From Guillardia theta CCMP2712 (taxonomy: Eukaryota; Cryptophyceae; Pyrenomonadales; Geminigeraceae), in assembly GCF_000315625.1 (NCBI RefSeq), contig NW_005434660.1, positions 599,148 to 632,866 of the forward strand: a stretch of DNA of 33,719 nucleotides, read 5' to 3'. The position numbers and the translations under genes were made by a program. Positions 18,969 to 28,596 of this stretch are shown here, piece after piece; position 1 is the stretch's first letter, and each line of letters opens with the position of its first letter. The notes under the pieces are model-generated. The model was not told the DNA's origin and searched no databases. It worked only from the letters and a program-made list of their open reading frames with translations.

Positions 18969-20736
18969 TCACATGGTGATGAGAGCGCCCAACTGAGACC
19001 CCAGCACTCCCCCCTGAGAGAACCTGCGTGAGTGTGTGGCAGGCGAAGGGCCGAGAACTCACCAGGTTGTTGATGGACATGATGAGCGCGTACATGGTCG
19101 CCTCCATGCCTTCCGGGCAGAGTCGACTCGCGAGGACGATGATGGGCATGGTAGAGATCCACCCAACCACCGCCTGCACCGCACCCTCTCCGAGACAGAA
19201 CCACTCGTCGGGGATGTTCCACTGAGACACGTGAGGAGGAGGACGCGAAGAGCAAGCGGACCTGTCGGTTGACGTGGAAGACGAGGACCAAGTTGGATAA
19301 CCCGAGGACGGAGGACACGATGGTACCCCAGCTGTATCGCTCTCACTGTGACCGAAGCACCCGAGTCACTTACAGGAGCAGCGGACGGAAAGGCAGAGTC
19401 CTTAGGAAGGACTTGCAGCATGAGTTAGGACGAAGCAAGCTTGATGCGGAGGACCTGAAAGAGGATCACTCCCGCTAGGTTGAAGATCGACCCCACGACG
19501 TTGATGGTCCCGAGAAACTCAGCGGAGAACCCTACACCTGCTCCTACTCACCTCACGTCCCGCACGTCGCAGACTTACCGAGAGGAGGCTTCGAACTGTA
19601 GAAGTAAAACCACGCGCTGAGTCCAGCACGTCAGCCTCTGCGATTGCGTGCTGGCAGGCATCCTGTCTCGCACCTTCCTGTCGACGGCGTCGCGTTGAGC
19701 ATGAAAATGAAGAGAGTAGGATAAAGGATCTCCGGCATCATCAGCGTGAGGTACAAGGCCCTAACCTTGTTGCTCAGGTCTGAGGGATCCAGCTTGTCTG
19801 ACTCCCTCTGACAGGCCATCGCTCTCAGCGAACACAGCAGCTCGCAAGCACTCAAAGTCACCCGTTTCTCGGGTGACAGCAGCGACAATGGCACGAGGGT
19901 GAGGGGGAAGACGGCGGAGAGGAGGAAGACCTGCGCTTGAACGTCGTCACGTCGATGGGTTCGGGCATGATGACGTCACCTGCCGGTCTGACATGATTTC
20001 CAGCAGGTAGCTGAGCAGGCGGGTCAGGCGTGGACCGCAACGAGGGAGCTGCGTACCCGCCAAGGAAGGAAGAGATCAAGGAACCGACAGAAGCGGCTCC
20101 CCACACAACTGACTGCCGCCAACATCTCAAGGGAAACGATGCGCTCGGGAGAGGATACCTGGAGGTGCGATGCGAACTCTTGCGTCTCCCCCTGTCGCAC
20201 ACAGCATGAGCTTGCCTCGGCAAAGCAGTACTGGTCACCTGTGACCTCTCTACCAGGATCGCCTCTGCCATGACGTTGGCAACTGCCATTCCAGCGGACC
20301 CGAACGTCATGCAGACACCTCCCGTCCATGGATCATTAACGTATGTCGCCATGTAAATCCAACTTAATGCAGCAGCAGCTCCTCCAAGGGCGAGGTAGGG
20401 GCGACGACGAAAGCCAAGCAATGGGTAGGCATCAGACAAGAAGCCGTAGATAGGCTTGCAGGTCCATGGAAGAGCAGAGATTGAAGAGATGGAGGAGAGC
20501 AGAGCAGGATCAGCCTTGAGGGTCGACTTGTAGAAGTAACTGAGAGCAAGACTGGATAAACCACCCATGCCTTCAAGGAAAAGAACCCAAGAACAGACAA
20601 GGTAGACTCTGAATCCCACACGTTCTTTTGATCCTCCTCTATCTGGTATCTCTTCTTTCGCTCTCTTCTCTCTCCTCTCTCCTCTCTCCCATTCTTCGGC
20701 TTGTGATAGCAACGGAGTTTCCTCCCAACTCGCCAT
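18969..20736 (-). CDS. BT1-family (folate/biopterin-type) membrane transporter
   Basis: Major-facilitator transporter of the BT1 family, which in other protists carries folates or pterins and in algae and plants includes plastid folate carriers; the substrate here is not known. From Met at 20736 (MASWEETPLLSQAEEW) the N-terminus enters helix 1 (VYLVCSWVLFLEGMGGLSSL). Family marks follow: ALPWTCKPIYGFLSDAYPL, GFRRRPYLALGGAAAALSW, GSAGMAVANVMAEAILVERS. After short introns come GETQEFASHLQ, SVVWGAASVGSLISSFLGG, VFLLSAVFPLTLVPLSLLSP, YLTLMMPEILYPTLFIFMLN, FLGTINVVGSIFNLAGVILF, then SRLCPEGMEATMYALIMSIN, the most diagnostic BT1 motif, and NNLGGVLGSQLGALITM with TGA at 18969-18971. At least nine exons. 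ATG 20799 is upstream in frame, but its added residues look like GC-rich leader, so Met 20736 is preferred. Confidence 0.88.
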
Positions 20737-20764
20737 CCCGACGCTCCGATACTGTGTCCTCGTC

Positions 20765-20965
20765 CCCGCACACACCCTTTGTGCCGCCCGGCCAGCCACT
20801 CAGCGGCCGGCCGGCAGCCGCCCGGCGGCCTGACCGTCAGTGAGCCGCGGCACTGAGCCGGGCCCGGCGCGGCGGCAGTGCCCGGCGGCGGCCCGCCGGG
20901 CCGGGCCAACAGTGACACCGTCACCGGCTGAGCTTCCGAAGTTCGTCGACGAGCCCGGGCCCCTC
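20765..20965. promoter_or_regulatory. GC-rich block upstream of BT1 start
   Basis: Nearly pure G+C with CCGGGCCC-type palindromes and repeated CAGTGA/CACTGA words (GTCAGTGAGCC, GGCACTGAGCC, CAACAGTGACACC). Composition and words match the blocks at 8.69-9.06 kb. It starts 30 bp upstream of the preferred ATG, a promoter-like place, but a dispersed repeat is equally possible. Confidence 0.4.
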
Positions 20966-21069
20966 CGCCGAGGAGGCCCTCTGGCAGCCGGGCGGCTGCT
21001 CAGTGCACTACACCACGGGCCATGTCAGACTCCGCCGCTTTCTTCGGCTCAGCAGCACTTCGGAGGCAC

Positions 21070-21112
21070 TTCAGTTTTTACCCCTCGGGGTTTTGCGAGT
21101 AAAACTTGAAAC
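21070..21112 (+). mobile_element. Diverged 3'-end remnant of the clustered retroelement
   Basis: GGAGGCACTTCAGTTTTTAC and, shortly after, TTGCGAGTAAAACTTG match the terminal phrase seen at 22065-22095 (GAGGCACTTTTTACC, then TGCGAGTAAAACTT). Two small insertions separate the matching parts. The flanking DNA (20966-21372) holds no gene. Confidence 0.45.
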
Positions 21113-21372
21113 TGGAAGTGATGGAGCGTATGCCAGCCGTGCCAGTCAGCATGATAGTAGCGCCGAGTTACCGTACGAAAACTCTCCCGGAGTCCTGTAA
21201 ACCCAGACAACTTACGTGTTTCGAGGCGGCCAATGTAGCGTGTGGGACGAAGAGGGGGCTTTCCTAGCCGTCTTGCTAAGGTCCTCTCATGTCTGGATGC
21301 TTGGGTTTCACATCCTAGCATACAGTCTATCTCTCATGTGCTCCTCAATTCTGGTTTTTGTGTGCATTAAAC

Positions 21373-21455
21373 TCGGTCTTGAGCAAAAACTGTCTTGTTA
21401 CAACCTTAGTAAGGTCGATGTGATATCTGCGTGACTTTGGACTAGTACAAGTCTA
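21373..21455. repeat. Left copy of an 80-bp direct repeat flanking the retroelement cluster
   Basis: TCGGTCTTGAGCAAAAACTG...ATGTGATATCTGCGTGAC...AGTACAAGTCTA recurs in the same orientation at 29435-29512 with a 5-bp indel and a few substitutions. The two copies bracket almost all retroelement fragments. Confidence 0.9.
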
Positions 21456-21590
21456 ACAAACTTGTATTCCGTCACGTAAACGCTCAGCGACGCCACTGGA
21501 CGTCCGTACCCCTCCCGGTAGCGCCTGTTGCTTGGCCCTACCTCGAGGTTGTTGGAGACTGAGGGGCCGGGCCGTCTGGCTCCGAGGTTG

Positions 21591-22095
21591 GACAACTCTA
21601 CTCGGAGGCTAGCGAGGAGGACTACCTCGAGCGGTACCGTGCTCCTGTGTCCAGCCTCCCTCCGTCCCGGCGCTGCCCCACTGCCAGCCTGAGTGCCAGG
21701 CGGACCCCCGGGCAACGCCGGCTCCTTGTCGGCGGCTGCCTTTTCTCCGTCCACGGCCGCCAGCCGCTTGAACGGTGGCGGCAGCGGACGTCTCGACTGA
21801 CAGTGGTCAGTCGGCTGCCTCCGGGTATCGCGTCTAAGGGATTGTATTCCTCCTGCATGCTGTTGCTTGATTGCTTGACCCTTAGGCTGCTTGTCTGCGC
21901 GGCTTCGCGCTTGGGCTGGCCCGCCGATGCCGGGTCCGAGGCTGCTGACGGTTAACAGCAGTGCTGGTTGTTTTCGGGCTTGTGTTTTGTGTGTGATTGT
22001 GCAGCTTCTCGCTGTGCGCTGTGTGCCAGGAGGTTTAGCTTGTTCCTGCTTTGTTTTGCTTGAGGCACTTTTTACCTTATGCGAGTAAAACTTCT
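21591..22095 (+). mobile_element. Retroelement 3' end copy, plus sense
   Basis: Begins in the tail coding region (GAGGCTAGCGAGGAGGACTA), continues through CGGGTATCGCGTCTAAGGG, the stop and the UTR, and ends GAGGCACTTTTTACC then TTATGCGAGTAAAACTT. This terminal variant has GCGAGTAAAAC instead of the CTGCCAGTAAATCC of the other copies. An internal stretch (about 21920-21950) differs from the other copies. Confidence 0.75.
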
Positions 22096-22141
22096 CCTAG
22101 TACACATACTTGGTTTGCGCGCTCTCGTCGACTCGTCTCTA

Positions 22142-22476
22142 GCGCCGGCTCCTTGTCGGCGGCTGCCCTTTCTTCGTCTGCGACCGCCAGCTTTGCGGCG
22201 GCGGCGGACGTCTCGTCGACTGACAGTGCCAGTCGCGTCTAAGGGGGTTTCATTTTGGACGTCCCCTCCTGCTGCTAGTTACCCCTCCTCTGACAGACTG
22301 TTGCTTGACCCTCGCAGCTTGTCTGCGCGGCATCGCGCGTGGCGGAGGAATGAAGTGCTCATGTGACGAGTCGACGAGAGATCACTCTAGCGGTACCGTG
22401 TTCCTGTGTCCAGCCTCCCTCCGTCCGCTGCCCCAGGCGGACCCCCGGGCAACGCCGGCTCCTTGTCGGCGGCCAT
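22142..22476 (+). mobile_element. Two shuffled partial retroelement tail fragments
   Basis: 22142-22258 repeats the GCCGGCTCCTTGTCGGCGGC to CGCGTCTAAGGG part, and 22384-22476 repeats the preceding part (GGTACCGTGTTCCTGTGTCC to CTTGTCGGCGG). Their order is reversed relative to the intact tail, so a duplication or rearrangement has occurred. Confidence 0.65.
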
Positions 22477-22479
22477 GCC

Positions 22480-22955
22480 GTTCACAAACCCATATGCAGC
22501 CCCTAGCAAATCTGGTCTTTTTTTTTCTACTTTTTTTGGGGTTCACATGGGTTCCGTATATACACTCTCTGTTGACTACCCCCTGTTTTCACCGATCAAA
22601 GGGGGGGTAGAGAGACTGGACATAAGCGGGGTGGGGTGATTTGAATTCCTCTGGCGTGGAACCCTTCCCCCGCCTTGGTTTTAGAGGTACTGCAATTTTA
22701 GTTTTACCCATCAAATACATGGTAGTATAGATTGTACTGTATGAAAACATATTGGTACAAAAGAGAGGTTTCATGGTACAGAAGTTCCCCCCTCCACCAC
22801 CCTACCCCCTTTTTATCTCCTCACACTGAGAGGATATATGAATCCACAGAGAAATCCCTCAATGCTCACTGTTATGAATACTCACTGTTATGCGCCTCCA
22901 CCAGTCATTTATGTCGCATGACGTTTCTTCCTCAACAGCATCCCGTCACTGTGCG
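22480..22955. other. Unassigned DNA, no gene seen
   Basis: Contains T and G homopolymer runs (about 22519-22548 and 22600), an AT-rich part (22680-22760) and a C-rich part with CCCCCCTCCACCACCCTACC (about 22785). No convincing ORF. Confidence 0.5.
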
Positions 22956-22989
22956 CTAGAGGAACGGGCTTCCTGGCAGTCTCCTCTCC

Positions 22990-23477
22990 ATCAGGAGATT
23001 CTGTTCCTGGAGCCGCCCCGGGTGTTCGGCCTCTGCATACTAGAGCGGACCGTCCGACAAGTACGTGCAGCCGGGGTGGGAGCTGGAGAACGCTATCAGG
23101 GATGCGACTAGGCTGGCACCAAGAGCTGAGGAGGCTAGTCGTCCTCTTCTACGCTGGCCATGGGATGAAGGCAGGAAGGGCCAAAGAAGACGACCTGATC
23201 CCCTGTGAGGTAGGGACGATGGAGACCGAGGAGGAGGTAGAGGACTACACTGTGACTCTCAGTCTGTTTCCTTGTTGTCATCGATGCCTGCAGATACCGG
23301 GAGGGCCTGCAGGAGACGGGACGGCTGCTCCCGCAGCAGGCGGCGAAAGACGGTCCTGCCTCGATCATTCAACTGCTGGTGCCTGACAGAGACAAACAGC
23401 TTCTTTGGGAGGAAGCTATTTCGAAATTGAAGAGAAGGAAGACGTCAAAGCACTTCCTTTCAAAATTAGGGGTGTTG
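22990..23477 (+). pseudogene. Caspase-fold peptidase (C14) gene fragment
   Basis: Part of a caspase-like cysteine peptidase domain. The plus strand reads WELENAIRDA (about 23069-23100), the usual early block of the p20 fold, then RLVVLFYAGHGMKAG with the catalytic histidine (23129-23173), then RAKEDDLIP. A 59-nt GTGAGG...CTCAG intron joins this in frame to CFLVVIDACRYREG carrying the catalytic cysteine (23268-23310), followed by LQETGRLLPQQAAKDGPASI. Both catalytic residues are therefore intact. However, the roughly 25 residues normally between the early block and the histidine are missing, no start is visible, and an in-frame stop follows at about 23475. It is either a broken copy or a gene whose outer exons I cannot recover. 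It lies between retroelement fragments. DNA from 23480 to 24200 holds only short weak ORFs. Confidence 0.55.
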
Positions 23478-24204
23478 CTTTCAAGTTAGTCAGATCAATC
23501 GGACAAGCGAGACTGCTGCAGTCTTTCTATTTGCACAGCATGATGTCAGGGCATGTGGGCGATCAGTTTGTACATTTCTACGAGAAATATGGCATTCAAC
23601 TAGCCTGACTATTGAACATGTCGTGCATCGAGCACCGACATCAACTTCAGGGAAGAGATGCATATCGAGCTGCTGCCATGATCGGGAACAGCTACATTGG
23701 ACTCGGAGAAGAAGAAAACTGCTACTGCATCTAACGGGCAACTTGACCATGTGTGGGATATGCACTGTCCATGCGATAGTCACTGATGGACCTTCACGCA
23801 ATGCAGATGACAAGAAGAAATTCAACAATTCGGTTCGAGCACACTTCACTTTGTTGTGGCAGTCCTTCAAAGTAAATTAATGTCTGAGTAAAGTCGCGTT
23901 CAATCTGGATGCCTCCAAATCTCTGTGTGAAACGTGCACAATCGTACCATTCTTTCGAACTTGAAAGAGATGCATGTGTATTGCGTCCTCTAATTTCGTT
24001 TCAAGGTGACTGTCAGTGCGCCCTCGAAATATAACGAACCTGATCCAGGTTCTATCATGTAGGGTTCATCCTTGAAAGGCACAGGAAATTCTCTGTTAAT
24101 GACGAGATTCTGTAAGAGTGATGTACTGATGGTCCAACTGCACTGGCCTTTTCATCCAGGGTTTCAAGAAGGGCTTCCCACGTTTGCGAAACCAGTTAAT
24201 TATA

Positions 24205-24582
24205 CTACCGTAGTCTTAATCTTGTGCAGATCGATGTTGAGACGGAAGAAATCAGTTTGTTTTCTGGTTTTAAAGAAGTTGACATTCTTCCTTTCCAATT
24301 TCGGATGATTCCACTTCGAAATTTCCCATTGACATCAGTAAACCTCACACCATGACATGGTACCAGATTGAATGACATGTCTAAACCTTCAACGTGGTGT
24401 AGTAATTCAAAGTGCACAGAATGATCGAAGGCATTTGCTGCAAGGAACAACGGTGCCTCTTGGATGTATCTCATGCGAATGAAGAGGATCAACTTGTTCT
24501 CTTGCTCCAATCTCCTCCTTTTGGCAATGCCGAGCGATGAGGCAGCCCTTGACGACGGTGGCCGCCCTGATTGCGCCGCCAT
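24205..24582 (-). CDS. Hypothetical protein, unresolved
   Basis: An open frame of 125 codons starting MAAQSGRPPSSRAASSLGIA. Residues about 30-95 (KLILFIRMRYIQEAPLFLAA; HSVHFELLHHVEGLDMSFNL) look like folded protein rather than low complexity, and an intron may interrupt the last third. I do not recognise it. The DNA right of it (24583-24830) is AT-rich without a gene. Confidence 0.35.
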   Translation of the reverse strand: MAAQSGRPPSSRAASSLGIAKRRRLEQENKLILFIRMRYIQEAPLFLAANAFDHSVHFELLHHVEGLDMSFNLVPCHGVRFTDVNGKFRSGIIRNWKGRMSTSLKPENKLISSVSTSICTRLRLR

Positions 24583-24951
24583 TGTCCGTCAAGGCAAGGA
24601 GGATTGCAACTGGTACTGAAAGTAGTACCATAGGGTATGTGTCGGTACCGTACTGTAACTTAGGCTACCGTTAAAATAACTTGTAAAGAGGATTGTTGAA
24701 ATAAACTAAAACAAATGGGTACTATGAAGTGGGGTCTCTAACTCGTTTATCAAAATAGCACGCCTAGGAAAAAAAAGACCCTGCCGAAAAATTTAAGTGC
24801 CAAATTAACGAAAGGCCTGAAAGTGAACGGCATGTGCCCTTTCTCCGTCCGCGGCCGCCCGCTTTGTGGCAGCAGCGGACGTCTCGACTGACAGTGGTCA
24901 GTCGGCTGCCTCCGGGTATCGCGTGCTTGAGGCACTTTTTACCTTAGGGTC

Positions 24952-25527
24952 TTGCAGTCTACCGTCTTCGCTCATTTTCCTGAGCGAGACCTGAGCCACT
25001 CTCCGATGCGAGTCTCGAGCTACTACCCCCTCAAGGCCTTCCCGCACCGCTATGCTCAGATGCTCGACTGCTATCTCCATGGCATGCCGATCTGCCAGTG
25101 TCCGACAAAATGTGATGGATGTCAGCGCGAGCTCGATCCCTCCGTTGCTGCACATCATCTCCAGACCTGCAAACGCCGATCCTCCAAGCTTCCCACGGCG
25201 CATGACAACCTTACTCGTACGATTCGGTCGATGCTGAACGAAGCTGGTCTTCAGAGCGTCATCGATACAGTGGGGGATCCTCGTTCTCGACGGCAGGTAC
25301 CCTCCCATCCTCATGGCCGCAAGATGAAGGGCGATATCCACATTCCTGGAATCCGCGATCGAGGGTCCGAGCAGTACGAGGGCTTGATGGCGGACGTGAC
25401 GTTGGTCCACCCTTACATTGGTAGCTCTGCCGACCTGTACCTGACCAAGTGGGGGGAGGTCAACCTCGACGCCCTCCATGTTGCAGCGTCTGAGAAGATT
25501 CGCAAACATCGCGCTGCATTGCCATGA
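24952..25527 (+). pseudogene. Retroelement C-terminal region with zinc-binding and nuclease-like motifs
   Basis: Truncated end of a retroelement polyprotein. A Cys/His cluster (CQCPTKCDGC, then HHLQTCKR) is followed by KLPTAHDNLTRTIRSMLNEA and then GDIHIPGIRDRG and LMADVTLVHPYIG. Cys/His followed by a restriction-like block with D...ADV is the layout seen downstream of reverse transcriptases in several non-LTR-type elements; this assignment is from memory of family layout, not a search. The shared sequence starts near 24996 (HSPMRVSSYYPLKAF). The last residues, LHVAASEKIRKHRAA, are followed by a frameshift relative to the minus-sense copies, where the frame continues into the tail. A nearly identical inverted copy lies at 27191-27765. 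Confidence 0.6.
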
Positions 25528-25985
25528 CTACTCCCCTCGAGCGTTCATTCCCTCTTGCCATCTCGACGGACGGTACCCTGCATCCTGACACCCTCCGCTT
25601 CATCTGGTATCTCGCGGACATCATTGCTCAGCGCTCGATGCCTCTGAGGATGCGGCGTTTGGTCGGCACTTCGTGCCTGATGACGGACCTGCTGCTGAGG
25701 TCTTGGCTCGCAAACGCGCCGCCACCCATCAGCGCCTCACCATGCAGCTGACGCTGGAAGCGCTCTTGTCTGGTGCGAGGCGCATGACGCCCTTGCGGGC
25801 GCAAGCACTTCTCGAGCCAGAGGACAGCTCATCCTCGGACTTTGTCGAGTCGCCCGAGGAGTCTTCGCCGGAGGTCTCCGACTCCGATGGGGGACACACT
25901 TCGAGTGGCCCCGACGATCGGCGCGGAGCTGGCGAGGCGTCTCCGTCCCTCACTGTGACGTCGGGTGCCTCCGGAGAGCTCGAGG
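25524..25985 (+). pseudogene. Retroelement tail coding fragment, plus sense
   Basis: Continues the previous fragment in other frames: AFIPLAISTDGTLHPDTLRF (in the intact frame of the minus copies), then TMQLTLEALLSGARRMTPLR, an acidic Ser-rich tract, and a SLTVTSGASGEL segment. One missing base near 25650 splits it into two frames. At about 25985 it switches abruptly to inverted-sense sequence (GGATGCAGGGTACCG). Confidence 0.6.
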
Positions 25986-26283
25986 ATGCAGGGTACCGTC
26001 GACCGTCGAGATGGCAAGAGGGATGAACGCTCGAGGGGGAGTAGGCATAGCATATGAAGCGCGATGTTTGCGAATCTTCTCAGACGCTGCAACATGGGCG
26101 CGGCTGAAAACAACCAGCACTGCTGGCACCCAGACGCGGCACCGCCAGCCCAAGCGCGAAGCCGCGCAGACAAGCAGCCTAAGGGTCAAGCAATCAAGCA
26201 ACAAGCAGCAGGAGCATGCAGGAGGAATAACATCCCTTAGACGCGATACCCGGAGGCAGCCGACTGACCACTGTCAGTCGAGA

Positions 26284-26396
26284 CGTCCGCAGCTTCTCGC
26301 TGTGGACTGTGTGCCTGCCGGTTCAGCTTGTTCCTGCTTTGTTTTGCTTGAGGCACTTTTTACCTTCTGCCAGTAAATCCTATATATATATATATC
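26284..26396 (+). mobile_element. 5'-truncated retroelement insertion with 4-bp TSD and (TA)n tail
   Basis: Host (minus-sense copy) sequence ACGTCCGCTGCCGCC is interrupted after TCCG by a 113-bp plus-sense 3' end: CAGCTTCTCGCTG... through TTTTGCTTGAGGCAC to CTGCCAGTAAATCC and TATATATATATA, after which TCCG repeats and the host resumes CTGCCGCC. The uninterrupted host sequence exists at 28455-28470. Confidence 0.75.
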
Positions 26397-27135
26397 CGCT
26401 GCCGCCACAAAGCGGGCGGCCGCGGACGGAGAAAGGGCAGCCGCCGACAAGGAGCCGGCGCTGCCCGGGGGTCCGCCAGGGGCAGCGAACGGAGGGAGGC
26501 TGGACACAGGAACACGGTACCGCTCGAGGTAGTCCTCCTCGCTAGCCTCCGAGTCAGCGGTAGCCGAGTCAGTGGTAGCCGCCCGTGACGGCGGCGACGC
26601 CGCGGCAATGCCCAAGGACCGGCGTGACCCGACCGATGCCGGGGAGGAAGCAGGCGAGCTCGGACCAGCAGCATTGGTGTCGAGCTCTCCGGAGGCACCC
26701 GACGTCACAGTGAGGGACGGAGACGCCTCGCCAGCTCCGCGCCGATCGTCGGGGCCACTCGAAGGGTTTCCCCCATCGGAGTCGGAGACCTCCGGCGAAG
26801 ACTCCTCGGGCGACTCGACAAAGTCCGAGGATGAGCTGTCCTCTGGCTCGAGAAGTGCTTGCGCCCGCAAGGGCGTCATGCGCCTCGCACCAGACAAGAG
26901 CGCTTCCAGCGTCAGCTGCATGGTGAGGCGCTGATGGGTGGCGGCGCGTTTGCGAGCCAAGACCTCAGCAGCAGGTCCGTCATCAGGCACGAAGTGCCGA
27001 CCAAACGCCGCATCCTCAAGAGGCATCGAGCGCTGAGCAATGATGTCCGCGAGATACCAGATGAAGCGGAGGGTGTCAGGATGCAGGGTACCGTCCGTCG
27101 AGATGGCAAGAGGGATGAACGCTCGAGGAGGAGTA
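26397..27135 (-). pseudogene. Retroelement tail coding copy, minus sense
   Basis: The best preserved tail coding region: on the minus strand, TPPRAFIPLAISTDGTLHPD through FIWYLADIIAQRSMPLEDAA, LARKRAATHQRLTMQLTLEA, an acidic Ser-rich tract and a Ser/Ala/Pro-rich low-complexity end (LERYRVPVSSLPP, GSAGSLSAAALSPSAAA). It is open for nearly 290 codons, suggesting recent activity of the source element or a young copy. Confidence 0.6.
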
Positions 27136-27194
27136 GTCCTGCTTTGTTTTGCTTGAGGCACTTTTTACCTTCTGCCAGTAAATCCTATATTGGT
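27136..27194 (+). mobile_element. About 55-bp retroelement 3'-end insertion with 5-bp TSD
   Basis: Host minus-sense sequence GGAGTAGTCAT (intact in reverse at about 25520-25530) is split by CCTGCTTTGTTTTGCTTGAG...CTGCCAGTAAATCCTATATT, with GTAGT present on both sides. Only the last 55 bases of the element were inserted. Confidence 0.75.
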
Positions 27195-27765
27195 AGTCAT
27201 AGCATATGCAGCGCGATGTTTGCGAATCTTCTCAGACGCTGCAACATGGAGGGCGTCGAGGTTGACCTCCCCCCACTTGGTCAGGTCGGCAGAGCTACCA
27301 ATGTAAGGGTGGACCAACGTCACGTCCGCCATCAAGCCCTCGTACTGCTCGGACCCTCGATCGCGGATTCCAGGAATGTGGATATCGCCCTTCATCTTGC
27401 GGCCATGAGGATGGGAGTGGATATAGGATTTACTGGCAGAAGGGAAAAAGGGTACCTGCCGTCGAGAACGAGGATCCCCGACTGTATCGATGACGCTCTG
27501 AAGACCAGCTTCGTTCAGCATCGACCGAATCGTACGAGTAAGGTTGTCATGCGCCGTGGGAAGCTTGGAGGATCGGCGTTTGCAGGTCTGGAGATGATGT
27601 GCAGCAACGGAGGGATCGAGCTCGCGCTGACATCCATCACATTTTGTCGGACACTGGCAGATCGGCATGCCATGGAGATAGCAGTCGAGCATCTGAGCAT
27701 AGCGGTGCGGGAAGGCCTTGAGGGGGTAGTAGCTCGAGACTCGCATCGGAGAGTGGCACAGTGAG
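27191..27765 (-). pseudogene. Inverted copy of the retroelement C-terminal region
   Basis: Reverse complement of 24996-25510, with the same SYYPLKAFPHRYAQMLDCYL, CDGCQ and GDIHIPG motifs on the minus strand. It is interrupted at about 27418-27452 by GGATTTACTGGCAGAAG, the reverse complement of the element's own 3' terminus. Confidence 0.7.
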
Positions 27766-28596
27766 GGACGGAGACGCTTGGCCGGCTCCGCGCCGATCGT
27801 CGGCGCCACTCGACGTGTTTCCCCCATCGGAGTCGGAGACCTCCGGCGAAGACTCCCCCTCGGGCGACTCGACAAAGTCCGAGGAGGAGCTGTCCTCTGG
27901 CTCGAGAAGTGCATAGGATTTACTGGCAGAAGTGCTTGCGCCCGCAAGGGCGTCATGCGCCTCGCACCAGACAAGAGCGCCTCCAGCGTCAGCTGCATAG
28001 TGAGGCGCTGATAGGTGGCGGCGCGTTTGCGAGCCAAGACCTCAGCTAGCAGGTCCGTCATCAGGCACGAAGTGCCGACCAAACGCCGCATCCTCAAGAG
28101 GCATCGAGCGCTGAGCAATGATGTCCGCCAAATACTAGACGAAGCGGAGGGTGTCAGGATGCAGGGTACCGTCGACCGTCGAGATGGCAAGAGGGATGAA
28201 CGCTCGAGGGGGAGTAGGCATAGCATATGAAGCGCGATGTTTGCGAATCTTCTCAGACGCTGCAACATGGGCGCGGCTGAAAACAACCAGCACTGCTGGC
28301 ACCCAGACGCGGCACCGCCAGCCCAAGCGCGAAGCCGCGCAGACAAGCAGCCTAAGGGTCAAGCAATCAAGCAACAAGCAGCAGGAGCATGCAGGAGGAA
28401 TAACATCCCTTAGACGCGATACCCGGAGGCAGCCGACTGACCACTGTCAGTCGAGACGTCCGCTGCCGCCACAAAGCGGGCGGCCGCGGACGGAGAAAGG
28501 GCAGCCGCCGACAAGGAGCCGGCGCTGCCCGGGGGTCCGCCAGGGGCAGCGGACGGAGGGAGGCTGGACACAGGAACACGGTACCGCTCGAGGAAC
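27766..28596 (-). mobile_element. Second minus-sense tail and UTR copy
   Basis: Duplicates 26700-27125 (27766-28170) and then 26000-26283 plus 26396-26540 (28171-28596), including the ACATCGCGCTTCATATGCTA junction phrase. A 15-bp terminal insertion sits at 27913-27935. It is a large direct duplication within the cluster. Confidence 0.7.

Noticed and set aside
19858-20799. Single-exon 313-residue transporter
   Set aside because: The continuous ORF reads through introns after VERSQ; the family motifs resume in other frames after short GT-AG introns, so the gene is multi-exon and extends to 18969.
26859-27764. 301-codon plus-strand ORF
   Set aside because: It is the antisense shadow of the minus-sense retroelement coding region, whose minus translation carries the recognisable motifs.
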